Source: Bacteroidales bacterium UBA3824 (GTDB taxonomy: Bacteria > Bacteroidota > Bacteroidia > Bacteroidales > UBA3824). From it: a stretch of 7,508 bases of DNA. Numbering within the stretch: the first letter of the stretch is position 1; each line of letters opens with the position of its first letter. The notes under the pieces are model-generated. The model was not told where the DNA came from and searched no databases. It saw only the letters and a list, made by a program, of their open reading frames with translations. The stretch is from NCBI GenBank assembly GCA_002393195.1, contig DGIK01000088.1, positions 1 to 7,508 of the forward strand, in the 5' to 3' direction. Positions 1-7,279 of the stretch are shown here, in pieces. The translations under genes and the position numbers were made by a program.

Positions 1-2284
1 GTACAACGAGGTCTATATCAACGGCGCGTTGATGAACGACCCCGAAAGGGGCAACTTCCGCTTCACGCAGATTGGCGGCCTCAACAACATCTCGCGCAAT
101 GCCGACAATGCCTTGCCATTCGAGAGCAATAGTTATTGCTATTCGGGCGCGGCGGGTTCGGTCAATTACGACTTCCGACCGTTGAGCGTGCCGCAGGGGC
201 ACAAGGTAACGGCATCGCTCGCCAACCGCAATTACACCGGACGCCTGATGTACACATACGGCACTGGTTTGCAGGACGATGGATGGGCGTTTGCGGTAAG
301 TTTTGCCGGTCGATACGCCGACATCAAGGGCTTCAAGAATGTAGAGGGCGCGTTCTACAATTCGCTGTCGTATTATCTTGGTACTCAGTACGTTTTCAGC
401 GCACGCAATACCATCTCCGTCTGCACGTTTGCCAATCCGACCGAGCGCGGATCGAGGGGCGCATCAACGGATGAGGCGTATTATTTGGCGGGTTCCAATA
501 GTTATAATCCGTACCTTGGATGGTACGACGGCGAAATGCGCAACTCTCGCATTGTCAGGGACTTCGCACCAACGTCGGTTGTTACTTGGGACTTCACTCC
601 GAGCGACAAATTCAAGGTTTCGACATCGGCATTTTTGGTAATTTCCAATTATTCCACTACAAAACTTTCATACGGCGACGGCGGCTCCAATCCGTCCCCA
701 GACTATTACAACAAGATGCCGTCGTATTTTTATGACGTTTACGATGCCACCGGCGACCCAGCAAACCGCGACGACGCATCTCTCCAAAATTGGAACGACG
801 CCTACAACCTTTGGACCTCATCTGTCAACCATCGTTACATCGACTTCGACAGGCTTTATTTCCTCAATCAGGCGGTTTCGCAGGAGGGGCTCGATGCCGT
901 GTATTATCAAACACAGATACATACAGACAGAATTTCAGCCGGATTGTCGTCAAATGCTCGGTTGAGCCTTGGCAAAGATGCGGCATTGACGTTTGGCATT
1001 AGTTATTCCCGCAATAAGTCCAACCATTATCAGACGATGTACGACCTTCTCGGTGCAAAATATTTCCACAACATAAATACATACGCTGCAAGGAATTACG
1101 ACCGCGACGACATCGAAGTTCAGTACGATTACCGCTACCCGAATAAGTCGGTGGGCGAGGGCGATGTTTTTGGTTTTGATTACAATATTTTCGTTGACAA
1201 AATCAATTCGTGGTGCGCCTACACATTGGACAAGGGCATCGGACATTATTATCTGACGGGCAAATTTGGATTTACGAGTATGTTCCGCGAGGGCAAGATG
1301 CAAAATGGTCTCGCGCCCAACAATTCTTACGGACAGTCCGACAAATCGTATTTTAGCGACGGCGGCGTCAAGGGCGGTGCAACCTTCAATCTCGGCTCTG
1401 GACACGCTGTCGAGGTCGGTCTCGGTTGGCAGACCGAAGCACCGAAGGCAAGCACGGCTTTTGCATCGCCCGAAATCAACAACGATTTTGTAAAAGACCT
1501 CAACCCCGAAAAAATCCTCTCCTCGCAGTTGAGTTACGCTTACTCTGATTCGCGCATAAAAGCCAACATATCAGCGTATTACTACAAACTTTCGGACGTT
1601 ACGAAGTGGACTTGTTTCTATTATGACAACGAAAACGCCTTCACATATTTCTCGATGACGGGCATTGAAAAGGCGTATTACGGCGCGGAAGTCGGCGTTA
1701 GGTACAAGCTGTTGTCAAATTTGGACGTGTTGTTTTTGGGTACTATTAACGAGGCTAAATATACCAGCAATGCCAACGCCCTTTGTATGAACTCCAACAA
1801 CGCCAATTACACCCGCGACGTCGTTATGAGCGACGGAATGAGGGAGGACGGCACGCCGCTCAGCATACTTTCATTGGGATTGGAATACAACGTAAACGGT
1901 TGGTACATAGACCTTACCGGCAATTATTACGACAGGATTTACCTATCGTTTTCGCCAATGATTAGGACTGTGAAATCCCTCACCGTCGATGGTAATCTCA
2001 AAGAGGCTCCGGCGCAGACCAAGGGCGATGGCGGATTTATGCTCGACGGTTCCATCGGTCGCAATTTCAGGCTCAGCAAGGGCAGCCTCTATTGCGGCGT
2101 GATGCTCACCAACATCCTCAACAACACCAACATCTGCACCGGCGGCTACGAGCAAAACCGCTCCGATGTCAAGTTTACCGACGGTGAGGCTGATGGTATG
2201 AAGGTATATCAATTTTCCAAAAGTCCCAAAAAATATTACGCTTGGGGTATTAACGGTATGTTGAACATTGTTTATAGATTCTAA
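1..2284 (+). CDS. TonB-dependent outer-membrane receptor, 5'-truncated by the window edge
   Basis: This is the C-terminal part of a TonB-dependent receptor, which imports a ligand through an outer-membrane beta-barrel using energy from TonB. The frame is open from base 2, so the ATG at 29 is internal and about 760 residues are visible. The first residues (YNEVYINGALMND, then RFTQIGGLNN) match the late plug domain of Bacteroidota receptors. The N-terminal extension and first half of the plug lie upstream. The remainder is rich in alternating aromatic beta-strands, with a receptor-type segment around 440-560 (ERGSRGASTDEAYYLAGSN, then YNPYLGWYDG). It ends in NIVYRF, a typical terminal strand closing on phenylalanine. 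No SusD-type partner follows; instead a DUF5689-like lipoprotein starts five bases after the stop, so the genes are probably co-transcribed. The substrate cannot be read from the sequence. The class assignment is very secure. Confidence 0.95.
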   Translation, partial: YNEVYINGALMNDPERGNFRFTQIGGLNNISRNADNALPFESNSYCYSGAAGSVNYDFRPLSVPQGHKVTASLANRNYTGRLMYTYGTGLQDDGWAFAVSFAGRYADIKGFKNVEGAFYNSLSYYLGTQYVFSARNTISVCTFANPTERGSRGASTDEAYYLAGSNSYNPYLGWYDGEMRNSRIVRDFAPTSVVTWDFTPSDKFKVSTSAFLVISNYSTTKLSYGDGGSNPSPDYYNKMPSYFYDVYDATGDPANRDDASLQNWNDAYNLWTSSVNHRYIDFDRLYFLNQAVSQEGLDAVYYQTQIHTDRISAGLSSNARLSLGKDAALTFGISYSRNKSNHYQTMYDLLGAKYFHNINTYAARNYDRDDIEVQYDYRYPNKSVGEGDVFGFDYNIFVDKINSWCAYTLDKGIGHYYLTGKFGFTSMFREGKMQNGLAPNNSYGQSDKSYFSDGGVKGGATFNLGSGHAVEVGLGWQTEAPKASTAFASPEINNDFVKDLNPEKILSSQLSYAYSDSRIKANISAYYYKLSDVTKWTCFYYDNENAFTYFSMTGIEKAYYGAEVGVRYKLLSNLDVLFLGTINEAKYTSNANALCMNSNNANYTRDVVMSDGMREDGTPLSILSLGLEYNVNGWYIDLTGNYYDRIYLSFSPMIRTVKSLTVDGNLKEAPAQTKGDGGFMLDGSIGRNFRLSKGSLYCGVMLTNILNNTNICTGGYEQNRSDVKFTDGEADGMKVYQFSKSPKKYYAWGINGMLNIVYRF

Positions 2285-2289
2285 CGGCT

Positions 2290-3114
2290 ATGAAGAAGTT
2301 TTTTATCATAATTGCAATTGCTTGTGCGGCAGCGTCTTGCGGCGAACAAGATTGGGCTGATCAGCCGTCGTATTTCAACAATGAAAACTACGCGCCCCAC
2401 GGCTTCCCATACGGCAACAATTCGCTCGTCTGCACCAACCAAATGACTATCAGCGAATTGAAGTCAAAATATGAATCTGCAATCACCTCCAACAAGACCA
2501 TCGCCATCGAGGGCGGCGGTCAGATAGTCGGCAAAATTGCTGGCAACGACATCGGCGGCAACCTCTTCAAGGAGATTTACATTCAGGACAATACCGGCGG
2601 CATTTCGCTCCGCATCGACGAATATTCGTTGTACGCATATCTGCCTGTTTCTGAGGAAATTATGATAGACCTCGACGGAATGTACATTGGCGGCTACGGC
2701 ACCAACCCGCAGTTAGGAACGCTCTACAACAATTCTGTTGGCAGGATGAGCCAAATATTTTGGGCTAATCATTTCAGGATAATCACGGCGGCAGACGGCA
2801 GTGTAAAGCCCAAGGAAATATATTCGATGTCAGATTTCACGCGGGACGACATTTGCAAGGTCGTTACCATTAAAAATGTATCCTTCGTGGACGCCGACGG
2901 CAAGACTGCATATTCTGACGGCGTTTCCAACTACACCAACCGCACTGTCAACGAGTTGACGAGCAAATTTGTGGTAAGGACGAGTTCATACGCCGATTTC
3001 GCCAAGACACCGCTCCCAAAGGGCAAGGTGGATTTGACGGGAATTTTGACCATTTACAATGGCACGTGGCAGTTGCTGATACGGTCGGAGAAGGACGTGA
3101 AGCCATTACAATAA
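2290..3114 (+). CDS. DUF5689-like surface lipoprotein, probable receptor partner
   Basis: This is a 274-residue predicted lipoprotein. The signal peptide MKKFFIIIAIACAAASC has a lipobox (AASC) with the lipidated Cys at residue 17. Acidic residues just after it (GEQDWAD) are compatible with export to the cell surface. The body fits the DUF5689 pattern: TISELKSKY (53-61), then a beta-rich OB-like stretch with GNDIGGNLFKEIYIQD (85-100) and GGISLRID (103-110). A second half has CKVVTIKNVSF (189-199) and a C-terminal strand block GKVDLTGILTIYNGTWQLL (245-263). The ATG is chosen because it gives an intact signal peptide and lies five bases after the receptor stop. No Shine-Dalgarno sequence is visible, as is usual in this phylum. 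Its position suggests it serves the receptor, perhaps capturing ligand where SusD would in a glycan system; that role is inferred. The family was recognised by eye without a profile search. Confidence 0.85.
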   Translation: MKKFFIIIAIACAAASCGEQDWADQPSYFNNENYAPHGFPYGNNSLVCTNQMTISELKSKYESAITSNKTIAIEGGGQIVGKIAGNDIGGNLFKEIYIQDNTGGISLRIDEYSLYAYLPVSEEIMIDLDGMYIGGYGTNPQLGTLYNNSVGRMSQIFWANHFRIITAADGSVKPKEIYSMSDFTRDDICKVVTIKNVSFVDADGKTAYSDGVSNYTNRTVNELTSKFVVRTSSYADFAKTPLPKGKVDLTGILTIYNGTWQLLIRSEKDVKPLQ

Positions 3115-3141
3115 CGAAACAATCATAAAACCCGATACAAA

Positions 3142-6100
3142 ATGAAAAGATTTATAAATTCACTTTCGGCGGCGATTTTTGCGGCGATGTTGCTGCCAGC
3201 GTGTGTAGATACGCACGACGATTTGCCGTATGTTGATCCCAATGTTCAGCATCGTCAAGACGCTGAGAATCAGGAACAACAGCAACAGGAGGAGGGCGTT
3301 TTTATCAATGAGACGTTCACTTCGGCTCTTGGCGGCTGCAAGAGTGCCTCCGATGGCGCGGCGTTTGTCATCGACCATTCCACTGCAAAAATCACCGGCT
3401 ACGAAAACAGCACTTACACCCCGACCACTGCCTATCTCGTAAGCCCCACAATCGACCTCAGCGCGGCGGGCGAGGCTTATTACACTTTTGAACACATCAT
3501 TGCCTACGAAAAGGGCGATGTGTTTGAAAACGAGGTGTTTATGGTTTCGACGGATTATAATGGCGACGCCACCAAAGCCACTTGGACCGCGCTCCCAATC
3601 ACCGCCGTGCCAAATGCCGGCAAGCCCGACGATTGGAACGCTTTCACGACTGCAACGTTCAACATCCCAGCCGACTACCTCAAAACCGGCGTTACGTTTG
3701 CATTCCGCTACAAATGCACCGACAAGGCTGCCGCAACCTGGGAAATCCGCAATTTTAAGGTTGTGAAAGGCTCTGCCACCGAGACCGCCAAGTACGAAAA
3801 ACCGACTGTCAAGGAATCCTCGTTGGAAAATCCGCTCACGGTGAGTGAGGCTCTTGCCACTCCGACTTCCGATTCCGAAAAGAGTTACGTGAAGGGCTAC
3901 ATTGTGGGTTATGTTGACGGTCAAAAACTCGAAGACGGAGTCAAATTTACCGCCGATGGCTGCACCGTGGAATCCAACATCCTCATCGCCGACAATGCCA
4001 ACGAAAAGGACATCGCCAAGTGCGTCCCCGTACAACTTCCCGCAAGCACCAAGCACCGCGCATCCCTCAATCTCAAAGCCAACCCTGGCATCATCGGCAA
4101 GGAAGTGGTTTTGGGTGGCTATGTTCAGACATATTTTGGTGTCAACGGCTTGAAAACTCTGTTCTATTCGGCTCTCGACGGCAAGGTGATTGACGCTCCT
4201 GTCGCCAATTCAGGTTTTGACGGCGACGACCTCACCGCCGAAAAACTCACCGAACTCAATATCGACTTCACAAAGGGCATCAGCAAGTTTTCCATTTACA
4301 CTTTCAATAAGACCGACGAAGTGGCTCACGTATGGAACAATGACGCTCAGTACGGTATGAAGGCTACTGCAAATGTCAACAAAGTAAGTTATGAATCAAA
4401 GGCTTGGCTTATTTCTCCGAGCGTTGACCTTTCGGCTTATGACAAGGTAGAATTTTACTTCGACCACGCCGCCAATTATTTGAGCGAAGGTGGCGCGGAA
4501 GCCGATTGTGCGGTTTATGTTTCCAAGGATTATCAGAGCGGCGACCCCAGCCAGGCTACTTGGACCAAACTCACCATCCCCACTTGGGCAAAGGATTGGA
4601 CTTTTGTTGACAATACCCTCGACCTTACGGAATACAAGGGCGACAATGTTCACATCGCGTTTGAATACACTTCCACAGCCACCAACGCTTGCACATTTGA
4701 GACCAAGAACGTATATCTCGGCGCGTCGCGTGCTGCCGAAGCACCTGTTTCGGGTTTTGATGGCGCAAACACCGTAAAGACCGCTGCATTGCCTTTTGAA
4801 TACAATTTCAAGACCTCTGCAAGCCTTGGCGACTTCGTAGTTTATGACGCAAAACGTTTTGCCTCCAAGGACGAACACATTTGGACGGCTGGCAAATACG
4901 GCGCAACTGCCATTGCAAATGCAGAGTCGGAAAGTTGGTTTGTATCGCCCATATTCACCCTCGAAAGTGGCAAGGAATACGAATTGAAATTCACAAATTG
5001 GTACAAGAACGCCGCAACTCCGGCAGATGTTTACAAGGCTTATGCAATTGAGAATTTCACTGGCGACCTCGCAACAGCCACAATGACACCGTTGGCGATG
5101 ACCTTCGGCAATGCAAGTGCCAACAACATTGTTACAATAGACCTCACCGAATATGCTGGCAAGTCGTTTGTAATTGGATTCCAATACACCTCCACCGCCG
5201 AGGAGAAAGGCACGTTTGAGGTCATCGACATTTCCTTGAAGGAAAAGCCCAAAGAGGCAGAGCAACCTGTTTCGGGTTTCGATGGCGCAAACACCGTAAA
5301 GACCGCTACATTGCCTTTTGAATATAATTTTAAGACCAATCTGAGCCTTGGCGACTTCGTGGTCTATGACGCAAAACGTTTTGCATCTGCCGATGAACAC
5401 ATTTGGACGGCTGGCAAATACGGCGCGACAGCCCTTGCAAATGCAGAATCCGAAAGTTGGTTTATATCGCCAATCTTCACCCTCGAAAGCGGCAAGGAAT
5501 ACGAATTGAAGTTCACCAATTGGTACAAGAACGCCGCAACTCCGGCAGACGTTTATAAGGCGTATGCAGTGGAGAATTTCACCAGCGACCTCGCAACAGC
5601 CACAATGACACCGTTGGCGATGACATTCGGCAATGCAAGCAAAAACAATGAAGTTACCATTGATTGCAGCCAGTTTGCGGGCAAGACGTTTGCTGTTGTA
5701 TTCCAATACACCTCCACCGCCGAGGAGAAAGGCACGTTTGAAGTCATTGACTTCTCGTTGAAGGAGAAGGTTGCAGATGTGCCGCAGATTGAGCCGGAAG
5801 ATTTGACGCAAGGCATCACGACATTGACCTTCGATGAGTTTAAGGCGTTGGAAGCCAATTCGATGGCTTGGGTACGCGGATACATTGTCGGCAGTTATTC
5901 CAACAGCAAAAATGTATTTGGGGCGGACGGCGCACACGCCAATACAAGCGTGATTATCTCGTCCAATCCCAATGCGACAGATGTTGCCGAATGTATTCAC
6001 GTTCAACTCAATACCAACGATTTGAAGGACAACATCGGTCTTGGCAACGTCCCCGCCAATTACGGCAAAGAAGTGATTGTTTACGGCAAAAAGGTTAGAT

Positions 6101-6189
6101 ATTGTGGCAACGACAACAGCATCAAGCCGCCGTCGTACATAATTATCGTCAACGACAATCAAGCCTTCGGCACAAAGCCGACGGAATAG
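3142..6189 (+). CDS. Large modular surface lipoprotein with choice-of-anchor-J-like and DUF6359/OB-like modules
   Basis: This is a 1015-residue predicted lipoprotein. The signal peptide ends in lipobox LPAC (Cys21), followed by an acidic region and a Gln/Glu-rich spacer (37-51). The module order by eye is J1 (53-210), OB1 (229-345), J2 (365-528), J3 (535-702), J4 (709-876), OB2 (886-1005). J modules carry the W-x-(V/I)-S-P-x-(I/F)-x-L type signature of choice-of-anchor J/DUF5017 domains, for example AWLISPSVDL at 421-430 and SWFVSPIFTL at 598-607. OB1 and OB2 share GYIVG (252-256; 913-917), a C-x-x-VQL segment (294-299; 951-956) and GKEV (319-322; 975-978), which fits the DUF6359 OB-like family. 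An SGFDG linker precedes J2, J3 and J4. J3 and J4 are a near-identical tandem duplication. The gene lies 27 bases after the DUF5689 gene, has no clear Shine-Dalgarno sequence and is followed by a strong terminator, so it is probably the last operon gene. Function is unknown; a surface binding or adhesive scaffold is plausible. Confidence 0.87.
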   Translation: MKRFINSLSAAIFAAMLLPACVDTHDDLPYVDPNVQHRQDAENQEQQQQEEGVFINETFTSALGGCKSASDGAAFVIDHSTAKITGYENSTYTPTTAYLVSPTIDLSAAGEAYYTFEHIIAYEKGDVFENEVFMVSTDYNGDATKATWTALPITAVPNAGKPDDWNAFTTATFNIPADYLKTGVTFAFRYKCTDKAAATWEIRNFKVVKGSATETAKYEKPTVKESSLENPLTVSEALATPTSDSEKSYVKGYIVGYVDGQKLEDGVKFTADGCTVESNILIADNANEKDIAKCVPVQLPASTKHRASLNLKANPGIIGKEVVLGGYVQTYFGVNGLKTLFYSALDGKVIDAPVANSGFDGDDLTAEKLTELNIDFTKGISKFSIYTFNKTDEVAHVWNNDAQYGMKATANVNKVSYESKAWLISPSVDLSAYDKVEFYFDHAANYLSEGGAEADCAVYVSKDYQSGDPSQATWTKLTIPTWAKDWTFVDNTLDLTEYKGDNVHIAFEYTSTATNACTFETKNVYLGASRAAEAPVSGFDGANTVKTAALPFEYNFKTSASLGDFVVYDAKRFASKDEHIWTAGKYGATAIANAESESWFVSPIFTLESGKEYELKFTNWYKNAATPADVYKAYAIENFTGDLATATMTPLAMTFGNASANNIVTIDLTEYAGKSFVIGFQYTSTAEEKGTFEVIDISLKEKPKEAEQPVSGFDGANTVKTATLPFEYNFKTNLSLGDFVVYDAKRFASADEHIWTAGKYGATALANAESESWFISPIFTLESGKEYELKFTNWYKNAATPADVYKAYAVENFTSDLATATMTPLAMTFGNASKNNEVTIDCSQFAGKTFAVVFQYTSTAEEKGTFEVIDFSLKEKVADVPQIEPEDLTQGITTLTFDEFKALEANSMAWVRGYIVGSYSNSKNVFGADGAHANTSVIISSNPNATDVAECIHVQLNTNDLKDNIGLGNVPANYGKEVIVYGKKVRYCGNDNSIKPPSYIIIVNDNQAFGTKPTE
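4744..5247 (+). repeat. Tandem module repeat, copy A (encodes residues 535-702)
   Basis: This is the first copy of a direct repeat with a period of 522 bp (174 codons), so gain or loss of a unit keeps the reading frame. It starts at PVSGFDGANTVKT and ends at SLKEK, with a six-residue linker (PKEAEQ) before copy B. Counted by eye, the copies differ at 65 of 504 bases and 19 of 168 residues. Many of the differences are silent third positions, so the fold appears to have been conserved after duplication. A 41-base exact match lies at 5179-5219 versus 5701-5741, and a 40-base exact match covers the segment encoding DLATATMTPLAMT. Confidence 0.96.
5266..5769 (+). repeat. Tandem module repeat, copy B (encodes residues 709-876)
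   Basis: This is the second copy of the 522-bp-period repeat, again starting PVSGFDGANTVKT and ending SLKEK before the linker into the last OB-like domain. Changes from copy A are unevenly spread. Ten of the 19 residue differences fall within residues 834-853, equivalent to 660-679 of copy A. The flanking segments are nearly identical in protein. The copies sit inside one open frame, and neither is broken. Confidence 0.96.
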
Positions 6190-6215
6190 TTTTTGATTTC
6201 GATTTATAGCCATTT

Positions 6216-6256
6216 TGTCCGCTGCAATTCATAGCGATTGCAGCGGACATTTTTTT
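6216..6256 (+). terminator. Intrinsic terminator after the receptor/lipoprotein operon
   Basis: A perfect 12-bp inverted repeat, tgtccgctgcaa (6216-6227) with ttgcagcggaca (6238-6249), extends by a further T-A pair. It is separated by a loop of about ten bases and followed directly by seven T residues (6250-6256). It lies 27 bases after the stop of the 1015-residue lipoprotein gene. The minus strand has no T-run after the hairpin, so it should act on the plus strand only. Its T-tract overlaps the promoter proposed for the next gene. Confidence 0.93.
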
Positions 6257-6285
6257 GGGATTTTGATGGGAAAGTGTTATTTTTG
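6254..6285 (+). promoter_or_regulatory. Bacteroidetes-type promoter of the nuclease gene
   Basis: TTTG at 6254-6257 is followed after 20 bases by TATTTTTG at 6278-6285. This matches the Bacteroidetes sigma-ABfr consensus (TTTG at -33, TAnnTTTG at -7, spacer about 19-21). The expected transcription start is only a few bases after 6285, at roughly 6288-6292. The nuclease ATG is at 6293, so the transcript would have almost no leader. The -33 element uses the last T residues of the upstream terminator. The assignment is by consensus only. Confidence 0.68.
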
Positions 6286-6292
6286 CAGCATT

Positions 6293-7189
6293 ATGAAAAA
6301 ACTCCTCTCCATATTAGCCTTTATCTTTTTGATGGCATCGTGCAGCAAAGTGCCTGACGACAATATCATTATCGTTGACGAACCTGAAAAAGAACAGCCA
6401 CAGAATCTGCCGCAGGATGTCAGCGACGATAATGCCGACATCATTAGTCGCATTGAGTGTCCTAAAACTCGCGGCGGCAATAGTATCATTGTCGTAAAAA
6501 ATGACGATGAATATGGCGTCAATTATTTCCTTGAATGGGATTGCGACAAGCGGGCGCAACGTTGGACGGCGTACAGAATGTACAAGGGCAATACGGCGAC
6601 CACGGTTTCGCGCAGTGGCGACGATGCTTGGCACGAGGACGAGCAAATCCCCGTGGAGTACCGCTCCACATACGATGATTACCATTACAGCGGTTTTGAC
6701 CGTGGGCATATCTGTCCGTCGGCAGACCGCTTGCAAAATCGTAATATGAACCGTCAGACTTTTTGCTATTCCAATATGCACCCACAATACAACGCTCTCA
6801 ACGCTTTCGTGTGGGCAGATATGGAGACAAAGGTAAGGTCTTGGAATAGAGATAGTTTTCGTGATACGTTGTATGTGGTGAAAGGCGGCACGATAGATGG
6901 CAAGGATTATGTTTTTGACTTCTTGACGCAAGGCGATTATGGCGTATTGATACCAAAATATTTCTTCATGGCGATTCTATGCCTGAAAAATGGCAAGTAC
7001 AAGGCTCTCGGCTTTTGGATTGAACACAAGCCATCGTACTCTCAGTCGGAGCAAAAGAGCATCAAGCAATATGCAATTTCCATCGATGAATTGGAACAGC
7101 GTACCGGCATAGATTTCTTCTGCAACCTCGACGATGAGATTGAGGAATCGACAGAAAAGGCGACTGATGTTTCGGCGTGGAGTTTTTAA
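6293..7189 (+). CDS. DNA/RNA non-specific endonuclease (NUC1 / Serratia-nuclease family), lipoprotein
   Basis: This is a predicted secreted, lipid-anchored nuclease of 298 residues that should cut single- and double-stranded DNA and RNA with a metal-dependent beta-beta-alpha site. The ATG at 6293 gives a clean signal peptide, MKKLLSILAFIFLMASC, with lipobox MASC and Cys17. An upstream in-frame TTG at 6215 was rejected because that extension runs through the terminator hairpin and promoter. The signature DRGH is at 136-139, with His139 as the expected general base. Asn161 and Asn170 (the latter the expected metal ligand), Glu178 and Arg182 follow in SNMHPQYNALNAFVWADMETK at the spacing known from Serratia nuclease, so the enzyme looks active. 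A low-complexity Pro/Glu/Gln linker (30-43) separates the anchor from the catalytic domain, and the C-terminal tail after 277 is acidic. It probably acts on the cell surface or in the periplasm. It has its own promoter behind a terminator, so it is not obviously part of the preceding operon. Confidence 0.95.
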   Translation: MKKLLSILAFIFLMASCSKVPDDNIIIVDEPEKEQPQNLPQDVSDDNADIISRIECPKTRGGNSIIVVKNDDEYGVNYFLEWDCDKRAQRWTAYRMYKGNTATTVSRSGDDAWHEDEQIPVEYRSTYDDYHYSGFDRGHICPSADRLQNRNMNRQTFCYSNMHPQYNALNAFVWADMETKVRSWNRDSFRDTLYVVKGGTIDGKDYVFDFLTQGDYGVLIPKYFFMAILCLKNGKYKALGFWIEHKPSYSQSEQKSIKQYAISIDELEQRTGIDFFCNLDDEIEESTEKATDVSAWSF

Positions 7190-7199
7190 TTGTTCCTAT

Positions 7200-7243
7200 A
7201 AAAAACACAGGCAACATCCTTTCGTAAAAAAATGTCGCCTGTG
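7200..7243 (-). terminator. Minus-strand intrinsic terminator of the ABC-F gene
   Basis: The inverted repeat cacaggcaacat (7206-7217) with atgtcgcctgtg (7232-7243) has 11 of 12 pairs matching and a 14-base A-rich loop. Read on the minus strand, it is followed by six T residues (complement of 7200-7205), as expected for terminating the convergent ABC-F transcript about 36 bases after its stop. On the plus strand the hairpin is followed by A residues, so it should be a poor terminator for the nuclease gene. Confidence 0.78.
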
Positions 7244-7279
7244 AAAAAAAATAAAAAATATGGAGATAAACATTACGCC

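Noticed and set aside
3250..3296. A CAACAG-rich stretch encoding a Gln/Glu-rich spacer, considered as a slippage-prone microsatellite
   Set aside because: The repeat units are few and interrupted, and the segment reads as an ordinary lipoprotein spacer.
3160..4056. A 298-codon open frame on the minus strand
   Set aside because: It has the same in-register mirror relation to the lipoprotein gene, and its product is low in recognisable features. The shorter minus frames over the receptor (950-1405, 1943-2212) and the nuclease (6314-6931) are explained the same way.
4396..6213. A 605-codon open frame on the minus strand, antisense to most of the large lipoprotein gene
   Set aside because: Its codons are in exact register with the sense codons, so a stop appears only where the sense gene uses TTA, CTA or TCA, which it rarely does. 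The translation shows the repeat twice in antisense and no recognisable domain. It is a codon-usage shadow.
6221..6289. A second copy of ttgcagc at 6283-6289 that could pair with 6221-6227 and compete with the terminator stem
   Set aside because: The match is only 7 bases against 12 perfect pairs in the local hairpin, and it overlaps the -7 element. Chance similarity is more likely than an attenuator.
6215..6292. A 26-residue N-terminal extension of the nuclease starting at TTG 6215
   Set aside because: The extension would be encoded by the terminator hairpin and promoter and would bury the lipoprotein signal peptide. The ATG at 6293 gives a normal lipobox 17 residues in.
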